This document shows, in pieces, positions 17,190 through 24,089 of a DNA stretch of 64,000 bases. Location: contig NZ_JALGRK010000001.1 of assembly GCF_023276655.1 (NCBI RefSeq), positions 186,001 to 250,000 on the forward strand, given 5' to 3'. The translations under genes and the position numbers were made by a program. Each line of letters begins with the position of its first letter. Within the stretch, counting starts at the first letter, position 1. The stretch is from Olsenella intestinalis. Its GTDB lineage: Bacteria; Actinomycetota; Coriobacteriia; Coriobacteriales; Atopobiaceae. The notes beneath the pieces are model-generated. The model saw nothing but the letters and a program-made list of their open reading frames with translations. It was not told where the DNA came from and searched no databases.

Positions 17190-17927
17190 TCACGCTCCTG
17201 CGCAGTACGCCTCAATCGCGGCGGCGGCGAACTCGGCGGCACCGGGACCTGCGGCCTCATTGATGTTGCGCGTGAAGTCGCCACCGCTGCCGTATGCGCG
17301 GCCCAGGCCCGCCAGAATCTCGTTCGTGCAGTTGTAGGCGTTCTCGGTGATGAACGCCTGGATGGCGGCGACCTGCGCCCAGGCCTCCTCGCAGGCGGGA
17401 TCGGCACCCTCGGCCGCCAGCTTCCCGAACGGCACGAACAACCTCATCAGACGCTCTCCCATGACCGCCTCGTCCTCCTTTGTCTTGCCGGCCCATTTCT
17501 GCTCGTACTCTGCCCACTGCGGCGTCTTGCCCCACGCCTCCCGCGCGGCTGCCATGTACTCATCCAACTTGCTCGTGTCGAACGGCTTGAAGCTCAATGC
17601 CCTCGCCCCCATTGTCTTCATGGTCTTCGCCATGTCTATCAGGTTGTCTATGTGCTCGCGGCGCAGCTCGAGCAGCTCGATCTGCTGCTCGAGCGCGCGG
17701 CCCTGGTCGTAGTCCAGGCTGTCCAAGATGGCCCGGATGTCCGCCAGCGGGAACTCCAGCTCGCGGAACAGCATGATCTGCTGCAGGCGTGCAAGGTCCT
17801 CGTCGCTGTAGAGCCTGTATCCCGCCTCGCTTCGGGCGCTTGGTTGCAGCAGCCCGATCTGGTCGTAATGGTGCAGTGTGCGAACGCTCACGTGCGCCAG
17901 CTCGCTCACCTCGTGCACGGTTTTCAT
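17190..17927 (-). CDS. TipA-like MerR-family regulator with TipAS ligand-binding domain
   Basis: A 245-residue regulator with an N-terminal MerR DNA-binding domain (VHEVSELAHVSVRTLHHYDQ, GYRLYSDEDLARL), a coiled coil to about residue 105 and a C-terminal TipAS domain (YEQKWAGKTKEDEAVMGERL... and ...ENAYNCTNEILAGLGRAYG). TipAS domains are known to bind thiopeptides in Streptomyces and unknown compounds in Mta/SkgA relatives, turning on efflux or stress genes. GGAAGGAGG precedes the ATG. A MerR-type promoter with a 19-base spacer lies directly upstream, so autoregulation is likely. Its neighbours, a precursor-like peptide gene and a macrolide-type glycosyltransferase, suggest a role in sensing peptides or antibiotics, but no direct target is visible. 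Confidence 0.9.
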   Translation of the reverse strand: MKTVHEVSELAHVSVRTLHHYDQIGLLQPSARSEAGYRLYSDEDLARLQQIMLFRELEFPLADIRAILDSLDYDQGRALEQQIELLELRREHIDNLIDMAKTMKTMGARALSFKPFDTSKLDEYMAAAREAWGKTPQWAEYEQKWAGKTKEDEAVMGERLMRLFVPFGKLAAEGADPACEEAWAQVAAIQAFITENAYNCTNEILAGLGRAYGSGGDFTRNINEAAGPGAAEFAAAAIEAYCAGA

Positions 17928-17956
17928 CGTGGCCTCCTTCCTTCCGTACGAAGGCT

Positions 17957-17987
17957 ACTCTAAGCTATGACGTAACGTGAGGGTCAA
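17957..17987 (-). promoter_or_regulatory. MerR-type promoter of the TipA-like gene
   Basis: Read on the minus strand, TTGACC (17982-17987) and TAGAGT (17957-17962) are separated by 19 bases. The spacer CTCACGTTACGTCATAGCT has the partly symmetric form typical of operators of TipA/Mta-type regulators. Confidence 0.7.
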
Positions 17988-18020
17988 GTGGCTTTTCCAA
18001 ATTGCCCGCAACAGCTAAAA

Positions 18021-18047
18021 GGCCGCCTATCAACTCGATAGACGGCC
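18021..18047 (-). terminator. Terminator hairpin B upstream of the TipA-type gene
   Basis: GGCCGCCTATC (18021-18031) pairs with GATAGACGGCC (18037-18047) with one mismatch and a 5-base loop. On the minus strand it is followed by TTTT. It shares AAGGCCGC and CGGCCTCC with hairpin A at 17140-17167. Confidence 0.6.
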
Positions 18048-18296
18048 TCCTTCGTATTGCTTGGGCTCGAGACTACAGCAGCGGCTCGAACTCGCGTTAG
18101 ATCGGGTCTCCGTCGCCCACGAATTGAAGCTTGGCTAATTCGCACCGCGGGGGAGCTCCGGCGCCGACGCTCGCGGAATTCGCCCGCGGCGGGCGTCGGC
18201 CCCATGGCTCACGAACGGTCGCGCCTACGGCTCCTCCCCCGCCGAGCCCTCGGCGTGCTCTGTCGGCGCATGGAAGAATTCATGGAAGAATTATCC

Positions 18297-18356
18297 CGAA
18301 AGGAACGTTTTCCAGTGATGCAAAGTGGTGCGCCGAAATAATCGACGCACCACTTT
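18297..18356 (-). repeat. Terminator repeat, copy 1 (guaA-type), after glycosyltransferase gene
   Basis: Perfect arms AAAGTGGTGCG (18322-18332) and CGCACCACTTT (18346-18356) form a hairpin just after the glycosyltransferase stop on the minus strand. The hairpin and about 25 bases before it (...CGTTTTC.AGTG...) match the segment at 19972-20032 next to guaA in the same orientation. Confidence 0.7.
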
Positions 18357-18372
18357 GATGTGCCGCATGGTC

Positions 18373-19563
18373 TTAAGCCCCCACATGACGACGTGCCACC
18401 TGCTCGATGAAGTCCGCAGCGCCAGCTGGGCCTACGCATGAGCGCAAGTCGTCGCGCATTCGCGTAGAGCCCTCAATGAGCCGCTCGTCCTCCAAGGCGG
18501 CGAGCACTGCATGGCGTAGCGCAGCGCCATTCCGTGCCGCCTCTTCCTCGAGCATCGTGCCTGCACCAACCTCCGCGACACGTCTCGCCACGGCACGTTG
18601 CTCGCCAGTCAGCGGGAAGAGCAGCTCGGGCACGCCCATCCACATGCCCTCCGAAGCGCTATTCATGCCGCAGTGGGTAACGAACAGGCTCGCTCGCGAG
18701 AGCACCTCCATCTGGTCAACGTATTGCTCCACGCGCACGTTGCCAGGCAGCTCTCCCAGCCGCGCCGGGTCAAACGCCTTCCCGCATGAGATAAGAAGGT
18801 CCACGTCGGTGTCGCGCAGCGCTTCGATGAGCGTGCGATAGAAACCCGGGTGGTCGTTGATCACCGTGCCGAGCGAGGCGTACACGAACGGTCGGCCGGC
18901 CTTCTCCTTGGGGGCCACGTCGCGCACCGAGGGACCCACGAACCGGTAGTGCCCCTCGTCGAACGTCTCGGAGCACGGCTGGAACGTCCGTGAGGTGTAG
19001 ACGATGGTGTCGTCGTCAGGCTTGTTTCTCACGATGTCGAGAGCGCTTTTCACGTGGTAGCCCAGAGGACGTAGTCTGCGGATTTCGCGGTTGAGGCGCG
19101 GCAGGCCCAGGATCAGGTCGGCCAGCTCGGTGGCGCTGTGGCTCATGTACTTGGAAGAGTGCTCGTTGAACGCGAACGTGGTTGTGGAGCATACCCAGGG
19201 CAGGCCATGCTTGGCCGCGGCCAGCTTGCCCCAGAAGCACGCCGAGTCGGTCACCACCACGTCGGGGCGCCAGGACGCGACATCTTCGGACACGACCGGG
19301 TCGAGGTTCGCGACCGTGCGAAACGACTGCACGCTCATCTCGGTGGTGGACACACTGCGGAGCCGCTTCTCGGCTTTCTTGTCAATAGGCGGCAAGAAGG
19401 AGTCGCAGGCGACGAACTGGGCTCCTGCGTCCTCGATTCTCTCGCGAAACTCCTCGAACGAGTAATAGCGAACCTCATGGCCACGCCTTGTGAGCTCGCG
19501 CACGACCTCGATGGTGGGGTTGGTGTGGCCGTATGCCGGGATGCAGAACCAGAGCGCCCTCAT
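18373..19563 (-). CDS. MGT-family (macrolide-type) UDP-glycosyltransferase
   Basis: A 396-residue GT1-type glycosyltransferase. The N-terminal Rossmann half starts MRALWFCIPAYGHTNPTIEV, and the donor-binding half contains VYASLGTV near residue 235, NVRVEQYVDQ and the signature FVTHCGMNSASEGMWMGVP. Family members transfer a sugar to macrolides, flavonoids or lipids, some giving antibiotic resistance. The ATG at 19563 overlaps the TGA of the AbrB-type gene (ATGA), so translation is coupled; an upstream in-frame start would lie inside that gene. The terminator at 18322-18356 follows. The acceptor is unknown. Confidence 0.87.
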   Translation of the reverse strand: MRALWFCIPAYGHTNPTIEVVRELTRRGHEVRYYSFEEFRERIEDAGAQFVACDSFLPPIDKKAEKRLRSVSTTEMSVQSFRTVANLDPVVSEDVASWRPDVVVTDSACFWGKLAAAKHGLPWVCSTTTFAFNEHSSKYMSHSATELADLILGLPRLNREIRRLRPLGYHVKSALDIVRNKPDDDTIVYTSRTFQPCSETFDEGHYRFVGPSVRDVAPKEKAGRPFVYASLGTVINDHPGFYRTLIEALRDTDVDLLISCGKAFDPARLGELPGNVRVEQYVDQMEVLSRASLFVTHCGMNSASEGMWMGVPELLFPLTGEQRAVARRVAEVGAGTMLEEEAARNGAALRHAVLAALEDERLIEGSTRMRDDLRSCVGPAGAADFIEQVARRHVGA

Positions 19564-19769
19564 CGCGCACCTCCGTCGAACACCGCGCTGATCCACTCGC
19601 CGAACTTTTCCTTGGGTGGGATGGCGAGGCCGCGCTCGGCATCGCCTAGGATAACGAGCGTATCACCCGGCTTGATGCCGAACATGTCGCGCGCCTCTTT
19701 GGGAATGACGATCTGCCCCTTGGCACCAACCGTCGCCGTCCAAGCTCCCCTGCCCTCAGGCATCTCCAT
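19560..19769 (-). CDS. SpoVT/AbrB-type DNA-binding protein
   Basis: A 69-residue swapped-hairpin AbrB-domain protein: TATVGAKGQIVIPKEARDMF followed by GIKPGDTLVILGD. GGAGGAGG lies 5 bases upstream of the ATG at 19769, which fixes the start. Proteins of this type are dimeric DNA binders, either regulators or antitoxin-like. Coupled translation with the glycosyltransferase and a perfect palindrome upstream (19786-19801) suggest that it autoregulates this two-gene operon. Confidence 0.88.
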   Translation of the reverse strand: MEMPEGRGAWTATVGAKGQIVIPKEARDMFGIKPGDTLVILGDAERGLAIPPKEKFGEWISAVFDGGAR

Positions 19770-19785
19770 GGTATCCTCCTCCACG

Positions 19786-19801
19786 GTATAACTAGTTATA
19801 C
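19786..19801. promoter_or_regulatory. 16-base palindromic operator candidate
   Basis: GTATAACTAGTTATAC is a perfect palindrome lying between the -10 element (19804-19809) and the ribosome site of the AbrB-type gene. It overlaps the likely transcription start, a position where a bound repressor would block initiation. Confidence 0.6.
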
Positions 19802-19803
19802 TA

Positions 19804-19832
19804 ATCATACTATCGAGTAATTCGACAGACAA
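19804..19832 (-). promoter_or_regulatory. Sigma-70-type promoter of the AbrB-glycosyltransferase operon
   Basis: On the minus strand TTGTCT (19827-19832) and TATGAT (19804-19809) are separated by 17 bases, close to consensus. The region is much AT-richer than its surroundings. Confidence 0.7.
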
Positions 19833-19971
19833 GGGAAGCGTGTTTGGCGCCAAGTGCCGCTGTACCACAAGAACAGCCACGTCGTCCTGACGGGGAGGAC
19901 GCACATAACCCACGAGTGCACGAGTCGCCCTTGGGCAATCCTGGGGCGCTACCTATTCCGCTACAAATAAT
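19833..19971. other. Gene-free spacer before the guaA-side terminator
   Basis: The stretch upstream of the AbrB promoter up to the guaA-type repeat contains short frames only. I see no recognisable gene or hairpin in it. Confidence 0.4.
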
Positions 19972-20032
19972 CTGGAAAGAAGCGTTTTCTAGTGTAGAAA
20001 AGTGGTGCGCCGATTTCTCAAACGCACCACTT
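19972..20032 (-). repeat. Terminator repeat, copy 2, terminator of guaA
   Basis: Arms AAGTGGTGCG (20000-20009) and CGCACCACTT (20023-20032) form a hairpin followed on the minus strand by TTTTCT, a good intrinsic terminator 60 bases after the guaA stop. It is a direct repeat of 18297-18356. Confidence 0.75.
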
Positions 20033-20092
20033 CTGACCTGCGGTTTTGTTGTGTTTCGGGGTGGAGTATGAAATACCGTTTTGTCCCGAATT

Positions 20093-21682
20093 TTACTCCC
20101 ACTCGATGGTCGCAGGAGGCTTGGGCGTGACGTCGTAGACGACGCGGTTGATGCCCTCGACCTCGTCGACAATGCGGCTCGAGATCCTGCCGAGCACCTC
20201 ATAGGGCAGCTTCGCCCAGTCGGCGGTCATGGCGTCGGAGGACTCGACGGCACGGACGATCACCGGACGCTGGTAGGTACGCTCGTCTCCCATGACGCCA
20301 ACGGACTTGATGTCGGGAAGGACGGCGAAGTACTGCCAGCAGCTGTGCTCGGAGTTGCGATCGCCGGTCTTCTCGAAGAGGTCCTGGTTGTAGGCGTCGA
20401 GCTCCTCGCGCACGATGGCATCGGCGTTCTTCAGAATCTCGAGCTTCTCGGGCGTGACGTCGCCGATGATGCGGATGGCCAGACCGGGACCCGGGAACGG
20501 CTGGCGCCAGACCATCTTGGCGGGCAGGCCGAGCGCGATGCCGAGCTCGCGGACCTCGTCCTTGAAGAAGTGGTCGAGCGGCTCGATGAGGTCGAAGTGG
20601 ACGCCGTCGGGGAACGGGATCAGGTTGTGGTGGCTCTTGATGGTCGAGGCCTTGCCGCCGGTCTTGCGCGCGCCGGACTCGATGATGTCGGGGTAGATGG
20701 TGCCCTGGGCGAGCATCTCGACGCCGCCGATCTTCTGGGCCTCGTCGAAGAAGACCTTCCAGAACTCGCTGCCGATCAGGCGGCGCTTCTGCTCGGGGTC
20801 GGTGACGCCCGAGAGGAGCTTGGCGTATCGCTCCTCGGCGTGGACGTGGACCAGGGGCACGTTGAACTGGTCGCGGAAGACCTCCTCGACCATCTCGGGC
20901 TCGCCCTTGCGCAGCATCCCGTGGTTCACGAAGACGCAGGTCAGCTGGTCACCGATGGCGCGGTGCACGAGGGCGGCCACGACCGAGGAGTCGACGCCGC
21001 CGGAGAGCGCGAGGATGACCTTGCGCGAGCCGACCTCGGCGCGGATCTCTGCGACCTTCTCGTCGATGATGCCCTCCATGGTCCAGGTCTTGTCCAGGCC
21101 GCAGACGTTGAAGAGGAAGTTGCTCAGCATCTCGTTGCCGTGGACGGAGTGGCGCACCTCGGGATGGAACTGCGTCGCGTAGAGGTTGCGGCTCGCGTCC
21201 TCCATGGAGGCGACGGGGCAGGTCTCGGTGACCGAGGTGATCGAGAAGCCCTCGGGTACCTCGCTGACGGCGTCGCGGTGGCTCATCCAGACGGTCTGCG
21301 CGTCGGGCGTGCCGTCGAGCAGGCGGCTCTCGCCCTTGCGCGTGAGCTGCGCGGGACCATACTCGCCCTTCTCGGTGTGGCCGACCTTGCCGCCCAGCTT
21401 GACCGCCATGATCTGCTGGCCGTAGCAGAAGCCGAGGACCGGCAGGCCGAGGGAGAAGATCTTCTCGTCCATGTCGGGGGCGTCGTCGGCGTAGACGGAC
21501 GCGGGGCCGCCGGAGAGGATGATCGCGGAGGGGCCCATGGCGGCGAGCTCGTCGGCCGGGATGTCGCAGGGGACGATCTCGGAGTAGACGTTGAGGTCAC
21601 GCACGCGACGCGCGATGAGCTGACCGTACTGCGCGCCGAAGTCGAGCACGGCGACGAACTGCTGGGGCCTGGAATTCTGCAT
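20093..21682 (-). CDS. guaA: GMP synthase (glutamine-hydrolysing)
   Basis: A 529-residue enzyme converting XMP, glutamine and ATP to GMP. The N-terminal class I glutamine amidotransferase has Cys in GFCYGQQ, His and Glu in QFHPEV. The ATP pyrophosphatase domain has the P-loop LSGGVDSS, and the C-terminal dimerisation domain ends with DVTPKPPATIEWE. Length and motifs match the family exactly. The ATG at 21682 is preceded by GGAGGAAC. A hairpin terminator follows. No purine riboswitch was recognised in the leader. It is divergent from the LCP gene. Confidence 0.98.
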   Translation of the reverse strand: MQNSRPQQFVAVLDFGAQYGQLIARRVRDLNVYSEIVPCDIPADELAAMGPSAIILSGGPASVYADDAPDMDEKIFSLGLPVLGFCYGQQIMAVKLGGKVGHTEKGEYGPAQLTRKGESRLLDGTPDAQTVWMSHRDAVSEVPEGFSITSVTETCPVASMEDASRNLYATQFHPEVRHSVHGNEMLSNFLFNVCGLDKTWTMEGIIDEKVAEIRAEVGSRKVILALSGGVDSSVVAALVHRAIGDQLTCVFVNHGMLRKGEPEMVEEVFRDQFNVPLVHVHAEERYAKLLSGVTDPEQKRRLIGSEFWKVFFDEAQKIGGVEMLAQGTIYPDIIESGARKTGGKASTIKSHHNLIPFPDGVHFDLIEPLDHFFKDEVRELGIALGLPAKMVWRQPFPGPGLAIRIIGDVTPEKLEILKNADAIVREELDAYNQDLFEKTGDRNSEHSCWQYFAVLPDIKSVGVMGDERTYQRPVIVRAVESSDAMTADWAKLPYEVLGRISSRIVDEVEGINRVVYDVTPKPPATIEWE

Positions 21683-22056
21683 CTGTTCCTCCGCGGGTGT
21701 TTCGAGCCAAAGTTTGGAAAATTCTACCTGCTCACGACCGCGCGTGCCGCCTCGTGCGCAAGCGTCGCCAAATAAGTACAAAGCACGTGCGATAAACGTG
21801 GGCGGACGTGCGCACGAGACGGGTCCGAACGTGCCGCTTGGGGGAGCATTCGCACTGGTCGCACAAGCAAATCGAGGCAGTTTATGGACTTCATGCGGCG
21901 CGGGCGCGAACAAACTACAATGTATGGGTTGTAAACGCCATTTGCACGTGTCACAACCTGCGTGACTCAGAGGCACGGCGCGTCGCACCCCAGCGCCCGT
22001 GCACGACGATTTTTCTACGGTGAGGCGCCCTGGCGCCCGAACCGCTGGGAGGTATC
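21683..22056. promoter_or_regulatory. Divergent guaA / LCP-gene intergenic region
   Basis: This 374-base spacer must hold promoters for guaA (minus) and the LCP gene (plus). A TACAAT at about 21916 could be a -10 for the LCP gene, but no matching -35 is clear. A GGCGCC-CT-GGCGCC repeat lies near 22024-22037. No gene is seen. Confidence 0.4.
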
Positions 22057-23523
22057 TTGGGTTCCCACAGCAAGCACGCGGCGATGTCGAAGGCCGAGCA
22101 GAGGGCTCGCTCGGCTGCCGCCTACTCTTCCAACAGCCGCTTTGCACAGGAGGACGAGGCGTCTCGCTACTCGAGGTCGGGTGGCCTCTCCCACTACGTC
22201 TCCAAGCGCAAGAAGGCGCGCAGGAAGTCCAGGGTCATCCGCACGGTACTGATCGCTCTTCTCGCCCTCGTGGTCGGGGGCGGCGTCGCGGCCGCGGCCT
22301 ACATCGCAAACATCAACAGCAAGATCACCAAGAACGTCGACAGCAACCTGCGCAGCGTGCTGACCGAGACCAAGGTTACCGAGCCGTTCTACATGCTGCT
22401 GCTGGGCATCGACCGCGACGAGGACCGCGCGGCCGAGGCCGGCAGCACCGACTACTCGGGCTTCCGCACCGACACGATCATCCTGGCGCGCGTCGACCCC
22501 ACCAAGAAGAAGGTCACGCTCGTCTCGATCCCGCGTGACGTCATGGTCAGCATGGGCTCGAACGGCGAGCAGAAGATCAACGGCGCGTACTCGCTGGGCG
22601 GCGCGGCCTACGCCACGCAGGTCGTAGAGGAGTTTGCCGGCGTCAAGATCAGCCACTACGCCGAGATCGACATGGACGGCTTCGCCGCGATCGTGGATGC
22701 CATCGGCGGCGTCGACGTCGACCTGCCGGTGCCTGTCGTCGACCCCGACTACACGGGCCTCGACCTGCCCGCGGGCAAGCAGCACCTCGACGGCACGACG
22801 GCCGGCCTGCTTGGCCGCTGCCGCCACGGCTACGACGAGTACGGCGGAGGCGACTTCTACCGCGAGGCGAACCAGCGCATGCTGATCGGCTCGGTCGTCG
22901 ACAAGGTCATGGGCTCCAACGCCGTGACCATCGCCAGCACCATCTCCACCCTGGCCGGCTACGTCACCACCGACCTCGACGTGGGAACCATCGTCTCGCT
23001 CGCGAGCCAGTTCGCCGGCATCGACGTCAACAACGACATCTACTCGGGCCAGTGCCCCACGATCTCGCAGTACGTCAACAACACCTGGTACGAGATCTGC
23101 GATACCACCGCCTGGCAGTCCATCATGCAGCGCGTGAACGCGGGCGAGCCGCCCTACGCCGACGGCGCACAGGACTTCACCGCAGGCGTCGCGGGCTCGG
23201 TGGGCCAGTCCACCAAGGGCGCCGACGGCACCATCACGCCCGTCTACTCGGGCAACGTGTCGGTGCTCAACGGCACGGGCGAGTCAGGCGTCGCATCCAA
23301 CGTCGCGAACAAGCTCAACGGCTCCGGCTTCACCGCGGCCGCCGACAACGCGCCCGCCTCGACCCCGACGACGGTCATCGTCTACAACGGCGACGGTGCG
23401 GCGAAGGCCGCGGGCGTGGCCGAGAAGCTCGGCCTCAACGTGACCCCGGCCGCAAACGACGGCAGCTACAACTCCGTGGTCGACGTCGTGGTCGTCCTCG
23501 GCTCGGACTACAAGGCGAGCTAA
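22057..23523 (+). CDS. LytR-CpsA-Psr (LCP) family cell-wall ligase
   Basis: A 488-residue membrane protein that attaches glycopolymers to peptidoglycan. It has a basic cytoplasmic N-terminus, one transmembrane helix around residues 60-85, an LCP domain (about 110-310) with LLLGIDRDE, RTDTIILARVD, SIPRDVMVSM and GGVDVDLP, and a C-terminal LytR_C domain (about 395-485) with VSVLNGTGESGVASNVANKL. The start is TTG at 22057, preceded by GGGAGG at 5 bases. A strong terminator (23548-23577) follows. Confidence 0.92.
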   Translation: MGSHSKHAAMSKAEQRARSAAAYSSNSRFAQEDEASRYSRSGGLSHYVSKRKKARRKSRVIRTVLIALLALVVGGGVAAAAYIANINSKITKNVDSNLRSVLTETKVTEPFYMLLLGIDRDEDRAAEAGSTDYSGFRTDTIILARVDPTKKKVTLVSIPRDVMVSMGSNGEQKINGAYSLGGAAYATQVVEEFAGVKISHYAEIDMDGFAAIVDAIGGVDVDLPVPVVDPDYTGLDLPAGKQHLDGTTAGLLGRCRHGYDEYGGGDFYREANQRMLIGSVVDKVMGSNAVTIASTISTLAGYVTTDLDVGTIVSLASQFAGIDVNNDIYSGQCPTISQYVNNTWYEICDTTAWQSIMQRVNAGEPPYADGAQDFTAGVAGSVGQSTKGADGTITPVYSGNVSVLNGTGESGVASNVANKLNGSGFTAAADNAPASTPTTVIVYNGDGAAKAAGVAEKLGLNVTPAANDGSYNSVVDVVVVLGSDYKAS

Positions 23524-23540
23524 CGAGAAGAGACAGAGCG

Positions 23541-23609
23541 AACGCAGGAGCGCCCTCTCCGATCGGAGGGGGCGCTCTTCTCGTCAGCAGTATGTTCGCG
23601 GCGGTCTAG
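23541..23609 (+). repeat. 69-bp direct repeat, copy 1 (terminator of LCP gene)
   Basis: Nearly identical (two mismatches by eye) to 24021-24089, exactly 480 bases away. It contains the hairpin GAGCGCCCTCTCC-GATC-GGAGGGGGCGCTC (23548-23577) followed by TTCTCG, and one CGAGAAGAGC copy in reverse (23574-23583). An outer arm CGAGAAGAG at 23524-23532 can pair with CTCTTCTCG, giving a nested structure. Confidence 0.9.
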
Positions 23610-23647
23610 GATGACGTGCGCGCTCGGCCGAAGCGGCGATCTGGACC

Positions 23648-23914
23648 TTATAGGGCATACTTTTCCCTCAGTTGCGCGACCGCCTCAAATGCATCCCTGC
23701 ATTCGCCGCGTTCAACGGCGTCAATCCCCTCCTGGACGAGGGCAACCGTGCGACCCACTCTCGCCTGCTTTTCCATGGCCTCATAGACTTCGGTGCTCAT
23801 GATGACCATGTCGGCGCATCCGTTCTTTGTTACATGAACGGGCTCGCCGGACTCATGGCATAGCCTTGAGATCCTGGACGCATCCTTCAGCTCCTTTACC
23901 GGGACCATCTGCAT
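23648..23914 (-). CDS. Phd/YefM-type orphan antitoxin
   Basis: An 88-residue protein. The start at 23914 is fixed by AAAGGAG 6 bases upstream; an in-frame ATG 30 bases earlier has no such site. The first 50 residues (VPVKELKDASRISRLCHESG, EPVHVTKNGCADMVIMSTE) are a Phd/YefM antitoxin DNA-binding fold. The rest (VALVQEGIDAVERGECRDAF...) is a toxin-neutralising-type tail. No RelE/ParE-type toxin gene is adjacent: downstream there are fewer than 40 bases to the repeat. The whole gene sits inside a 480-base unit bounded by 69-bp direct repeats, so it looks inserted. It may protect against toxins encoded elsewhere or act as a regulator. Confidence 0.82.
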   Translation of the reverse strand: MQMVPVKELKDASRISRLCHESGEPVHVTKNGCADMVIMSTEVYEAMEKQARVGRTVALVQEGIDAVERGECRDAFEAVAQLREKYAL

Positions 23915-24020
23915 GGCAGCTCCTTTCGATTTCATTGTCGCCACCGTACCATGATTCGGTGCTAATTATCCCATAATCCTGTCCGACCCTGTTCAGTTGT
24001 TCCGCCCGAAGGCTTTGCAA

Positions 24021-24089
24021 AACGCAGGAGCGCCCTCTCCGATTGGAGGGGGCGCTCTTCTCGTCAGCGGTATGTTCGCGGCGGTCTAG
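24021..24089 (-). repeat. 69-bp direct repeat, copy 2 (terminator of ychF)
   Basis: Second copy of the repeat at 23541-23609. Its last bases include the ychF stop codon (24086-24088), showing that this copy marks the conserved gene border. The hairpin lies at 24028-24057 and the 10-mer in reverse at 24054-24063. Confidence 0.9.

Larger units (their letters stand above)
17928..18372. other. Gene-free region between TipA-type regulator and glycosyltransferase
   Basis: This 445-base stretch holds the tipA-type promoter (17957-17987), hairpin B (18021-18047), an inverted repeat with arms GCCGACGC and GCGTCGGC (18163-18170, 18193-18200) and the glycosyltransferase terminator (18322-18356). Open frames here have no recognisable content. 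Confidence 0.5.

Noticed and set aside
18064-18130. tRNA-like sequence with a TTCGA loop on the minus strand
   Set aside because: The flanking bases do not pair as a T arm and no acceptor or anticodon arm can be drawn.
13147-20092. Complete RiPP cluster with LanM, radical-SAM enzyme or C39 peptidase transporter
   Set aside because: I looked on both strands around the precursor peptide; only the condensation, carrier, ligase, regulator, AbrB and glycosyltransferase genes are present.
21683-22056. Purine riboswitch upstream of guaA
   Set aside because: The conserved three-way junction bases of the guanine/xanthine-type classes are not visible in the leader.
23610-23647. Toxin gene partner for the Phd/YefM antitoxin
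   Set aside because: Only about 40 bases lie downstream within the unit and no short frame upstream resembles RelE or ParE.
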